NCBI RefSeq assembly: GCF_000340215.1
Contig: NW_006921532.1
Location: 835,844-899,843 of the forward strand
Reading direction: 5' to 3'
From: Pseudocercospora fijiensis CIRAD86
Lineage: Eukaryota > Ascomycota > Dothideomycetes > Mycosphaerellales > Mycosphaerellaceae
Length of the DNA stretch: 64,000 nt
Position numbers and translations under genes: made by a program. The notes beneath the pieces were generated by a model. The model ran no database searches and was not told the origin of the DNA. It saw nothing but the letters and a program-made list of their open reading frames with translations. Positions within the stretch are counted from its first letter, which is position 1; each line of letters begins with the position of its first letter. Of the stretch, positions 59,611-64,000 are shown in pieces.

Positions 59611-60830
59611 CGGAGAGCCTACTAAAGAACCTGTAATTCTAGGTAACGACCTAGAATTGTCTATCGACGACATTCTTAACAATATTGTTAACCGTCGATA
59701 TAGCTAACTAGCCTTTAGTCCCTAACTAGTAGCGAGACTTTAAGGAGCTACTTAAAACAGGCTTACTACCTTGCGCTAAGAACAATAGCTAAAGGATAAT
59801 CTCCTCGAAATTCGTCGCCTATAAGAAGCCCTAGCAACTAATACTAAACTAATAGTAGGGCCTTCCTCTCTATCTGTTTTAGTCTAAAAGAAGGATGCTA
59901 AACTTAAGGACTATACCGTATTTAATAGCTCTAGTCGGAAACAATATAACGACTACATCCGTAACTGCGAGCTTAATTAGCGAAACGCGCTAAGGGCCCT
60001 TCTAGACGACTACTCGTTAGTCGTCTATACTATGTAATACATTAATAGAGACCTAAAGCGTACCTAGGATAACCATTTCGACTCTTTTACTAACTAGACC
60101 GCTATTTAGTAGCAAGACTATAAGACTATTATACTAGACACCCTTAGAAACCCTATACTAAGGTAATAACACGCTTAGGACTAATACCTTCGAGCTAAAC
60201 AAAAGACTAATTAATCGGCTCGCTTATTTAAGGCCTATTTAAAGACCCTTAAGGACGATTTGCTAGCTAAGACCGACTCTATCTAGATTTCCGAAATACG
60301 CCCTAAATTGCGATAGGAACTAGTCCTCGAATTAGACCGCCGCCGTGTATTCGAATAGGCTAACCTAATACGCATTCAATTTATAGTTAAAGTAGAAACA
60401 GCCGAACGGGCTGTTTAGCTTTAGCAACGGCTAGAATCGAGGATCCGACTAACTAGTACTAACCGTAGCAACCGTAGTAGCCGTAGCGGAGGAAACTAAG
60501 GTTCCTACTAGAACAACAATACTAACAATAACAGTAACAACGATCGTAGGAGAAGCCGTAGCCGACGGCTATATAGAGGAGGCCGTAATAGGGGCCGTAG
60601 AAGGGGCTCGTATCCCTATAGTACTAATCGCTCGGCTAACAATAGCGGTAATAGCTACAGCAATCCCCTAACCGGACTAAAGTGCTTCAATTGTAATAGC
60701 ACTAGCTATCTACTAGGCTAATGCGATAAACCTAAGGACTAGGCCCGAATCGACCGTGCTACCGCTAAGTACTAAAAGCACCTTTTAGTAGCTAACGCTA
60801 CCCCTATAGGCTAACCTTCGAAAAAAGAGT
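59611..60830 (+). pseudogene. Element D gag relic
   Basis: Asn/Ser/Arg-rich end with a zinc knuckle starting C-F-N-C at 60,683 and continuing to the C-D-K-P block near 60,730, in a different frame (frame 2) from the pol relic (frame 1). That fits a gag-pol frameshift or an early lesion. The start lies in the gap. Confidence 0.65.
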
Positions 60831-60899
60831 AAGCGCCGCACTAACTGTTAGCCTTGTACGGCGTAAGACTATCGACATTGTACTAGCTATAACACGCTC

Positions 60900-63800
60900 C
60901 TACCTTGTATAGGACACGAAGGGTACTACCTATTAAACTAAGGTTATGCTAGATCTAGGAAATTTAGTTAGTGCCCTTATTAGCTATCGCCTAGCTAAGC
61001 AATTAGACCTTCGACAACTGCCTAAGACTAACCTGCTAACCCTTGCTTAGTTTAATAACGCTCGGCACTTAACCTATAGGGCCTACTATGTTCCTATAGC
61101 CCTAAAGGACGACCTCGGAAATAAACGCCTACTAGACTTTACTGCCTACGTAGTAGATATAGACAACCTATATAGGGGAGCTACTATTGTTATTAGCAAC
61201 CCTATTCTTAAGTACTATGCTATAGTTGTAGACTTAGGCAGTTAATAATAGCGATTTAGAATCGCTAGGAGAGAGGACATTAAACATATCGACATTAGCG
61301 AGTGTCCTAATAATATTAGGGTCCTATTTATTAGCAACCTAACACTAGCCTCTGCCTTAGCCGACCTAACAGTCGACCTATTAGGCGACGATAATAAGCC
61401 TGTGCCCCCTAATAGTATAGACCCTAATTAGCTCGAGCGTATACTAGAGCCTATTCGAGAGACCTATATTAATGTGTTTAAACACTACTTAGCATCGACA
61501 TTGCCTATATTTAAAGAGACAGACTATAAGATTGATATTATAGAAGGCAAAGAGGTTCCTTTTAGTCCCCTCTATAACCTTAGTAAACGAGAGCTCGCTA
61601 TATTGCGTAAGTACCTAGAGGAAAACCTAGCTAACGGTCGCATTCGGTATAGTAATAGCCCTGCTAGCGCACCTATCCTGTTCGTACTAAAGAAGGATAG
61701 TAGCCTACGCCTATATATCGACTATCGTAGGCTTAATGCTATTACTATTAAAGACCGCTATCTACTTCCGCTTATTAACGAGACCCTCGATCGCCTTTCT
61801 AGCGCTTACTACTATACTATATTAGATATTAAGGATGCATACTATCGCATCTGCATCCGTAAGGGCGATAAATAGAAAACAGCCTTTCGCACTCGTTATA
61901 GCTATTTTAAGTACTTAGTTATACTATTTAGGCTAGCTAATGCCCCTGCTATATTCTAGTCCTATATTAATCGGGCCCTTTTGGGCCTATTAGACTATCT
62001 CTATATAGTTTACCTAGATAACATCCTAGTTTATATACATTTACCTAATATTGCAGAATACTAGGCCGTAGTACGCAAGGTCCTCGACCGCCTACGAGCC
62101 TATAGATTGTATTACAAGCCTTCTAAATGCACCTTTACTACTAAAGAGGTATTATTCCTCGGCTTCCTCGTATCAACTAAGGGTATTAAAGCTAATCCTA
62201 ATCGGATTAAGACTATTACTAAATAGCCTATTCCTACGTTAATTAAGGAACTATAGTCGTTCCTCGGTTTTGCTAACTTCTATCGCCGATTTATTAAGGG
62301 CTATTCGAGGCATGTAATGCTACTAACTGAGCTTACTAAAACTAAGGCTAACCCGTCTAGAGAATTCAAATAGACCGATAAGATATAAGCCGCTTTTAAC
62401 GGTCTAAAGAAGCGATTTACTAAAGTCCCCTTATTGTACTATTTCGTGCTAAGCAAACAGATCCGAATTAAGACTAACGCTTTACAGTTCGCTGTATTAG
62501 CTATTATATTACAGCAGGCTAATAACACCTACTAGTACCCGATTGCCTTCTTCTCGAGGAAGATAATTAATGCTAAACGTCGCTACGAGACCTACGAGTA
62601 AGAGCTCCTAGCTATTATCGAGGCCTTTAAGCATTAGAGGCACTACCTCGATAGGGCTCAATATATAATACAGGTCTATATAGACTATAACAACCTCCGT
62701 AGCATTACTAAGGTTACTAGGGTTATAGGTCGATAGGCTAGATAGGCCGTCTACCTCGCCGGGTTTGATTTTAATGTGTTATACTAGCTAGGCGTAAGTA
62801 ACCCTGCCGATAGCCTATCGAGGCGACCTGATTACGACAGCGAGACCTAACATATCAATTCTTTGTTTCTAACCCTGTAGCATAAGATTGCTATAGCCCG
62901 TATTGTTAATAAGTAAGCGTAGGATAAGCGGCTTACCGGACTCCGCGACGGCTTAAAGCATATTAATGCTCTTGCTATATTAATAGTGCGTATTAAGGCA
63001 AGGGCTAAGGATATAGATAGGAGAAGTTATAATAACTCCCTAGTCGATATCGCAATATATAGTAACAGCGATAGCACTGCTATAGTTAATCCGGCTACTA
63101 GTACTATTAGATACATACAATGCGTACCTCGTTTAATAGCGAGGGTACTGTTAAATAACCTTGCAAATAGGGATAGTCAATCGTTTATAGATAAGCTATT
63201 ACGTGCTTAGCAGAGGGACGCCTTTGCTGCTAAACGTATCGATAAGCTTATAAGTAGGCGAACGACTCAATCTAACAAGAGTAACTAGTCGGTCGATAAC
63301 AAAGGTTATTTGAAGTTTAAAGGTAGATACTATGTCCCCGCTAAACATTCGATCCGATAAGAACTTCTTAAGCGATACTATAATAGTAAGCTTGCCGGTT
63401 ACTATAGTATAGAGAGGTCGTACGAGCTACTATCGCGCACATACTACTAGCTAAATAGTAAGCGGGATATAAAGGAATACGTTAACACGTATGCCGTATA
63501 CTAACGTATTAAGGCACTAAAGCATTAGCCTTTTAGCGAGTTGTCCTTATTGCCAATTCCCTATAAGCCATTTGTAGAGCTTATAATAGATTTTATTACA
63601 GGTCTCCCCCCTGCTAAGCGAAGAGGAAGCAAAGACATCTTTAACGCTATCCTAGTCGTTATAGACCGGTTTACTAAGGGCGCTCGATATATCCCTACTC
63701 GGAAGGATTAGACGGCTATTAATATAGCTAAAGCACTATAAAACAATATCTTCTATACCTATTAGGGGACCCCTAAAGGGATAGTCTCTAACCGAGGCTC

Positions 63801-64000
63801 GACATTTATATCTTATTATTAGAGTAAGATTTGCCTATAGCTGAGACTTAAGTATCGCCTATCTATAGCATTCTATCTATAAACAGATAGTTAGACCGAA
63901 AGGTAGAATGCTACGCTATAGCAGTACCTGCGTAGCTACATTAATAAGAACCCTAATAACTAGGTCAATCTCCTATAACCCGCCGAATTCGTATATCATA
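60900..64000 (+). pseudogene. Element D pol relic (protease region, RT, RNase H, integrase)
   Basis: RT starts near 61,560 and shows R-R-L-N-A-I-T-I-K-D-R-Y near 61,727-61,760. The active-site block Y-L-D-N at 62,011-62,022 has its second catalytic Asp changed to Asn. RNase H covers about 62,240-62,830, ending N-P-A-D-S-L-S-R-R. The integrase has P-I-P-Y-K-P-F-V-E-L-I-I-D-F near 63,554-63,595, I-V-S-N-R-G at 63,781-63,798 (second catalytic Asp now Asn) and T-x-R-Q/stop-N with the Glu kept at 63,898-63,900. TAG/TAA interrupt it. It continues beyond the window. Confidence 0.82.

Larger units (their letters stand above)
59611..64000 (+). mobile_element. Second Ty3/Gypsy family (element D), running off the right edge
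   Basis: Gag, RT, RNase H and integrase in Gypsy order, with RT and integrase sequences clearly different from copies 1-3. Its 5' end is lost in the gap and its 3' end lies outside the window. RIP signature is present, but long stretches stay open (61,474-61,872), so mutation is somewhat lighter. Confidence 0.85.

Overview
The window looks like a chromosomal segment of a filamentous ascomycete (Pezizomycotina; a Dothideomycete is a reasonable guess, but that is inference). The evidence is short introns with canonical borders, fungal-type Smc5 and Pop1, a Zn2Cys6 regulator, and two sharply different sequence compartments. Most of the window is transposon-derived and carries an extreme repeat-induced point mutation (RIP) signature: CpA and TpG are nearly absent, TpA is in excess, and reading frames are broken almost only by TAA and TAG. 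About 16 kb (roughly 25.65-26.82 kb and 31.49-46.27 kb) has normal composition.

Layout. 1-24.5 kb is a three-level nest. A Ty1/Copia element (from 21,164 rightwards; its left part lies outside the window) was hit by a minus-strand Ty3/Gypsy element (copy 2: 21,163-14,465, then 2,162-1). Copy 2 was in turn hit by a plus-strand Gypsy element of the same family (copy 1: 2,167-14,460, with two 279-bp LTRs and a CTAG target duplication). Copy 1 carries gag-pro, pol and a third, unrecognised open frame of about 916 codons. Each module is bracketed by a recurring near-perfect palindrome of about 27 nt. 26.0-27.2 kb is an alcohol dehydrogenase pseudogene whose 5' half is intact in composition and whose 3' half is heavily RIP-mutated. 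27.8-31.2 kb is a PiggyBac-like element between TTAA sites.

31.5-46.1 kb is the gene island. It holds a short Zn2Cys6 protein (minus), SMC5 (minus), POP1 (plus, divergent from SMC5 across a 256-bp shared promoter) and a basic, SP-x-K-rich 870-aa protein (minus, convergent with POP1). A 180-bp TA-flanked inverted-repeat element (MITE) marks its right edge. These genes form no pathway: SMC5 serves DNA repair and chromosome structure, POP1 serves tRNA and rRNA processing, and the other two are of unknown role.

46.3-64 kb is again RIP-mutated transposon sequence. It contains a Tad/I-like LINE with a 13-bp target duplication inserted into sequence next to a Mutator-like transposase relic, a third truncated copy of the 5' Gypsy family (53,179 to about 59,315), a 100-N assembly gap, and a second Gypsy family running off the right end.

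The strongest candidates for something undescribed are the third open frame of the Gypsy family and the palindromes that separate its modules. Coordinates of RIP-mutated coding relics are approximate unless a start, stop or repeat border is stated.
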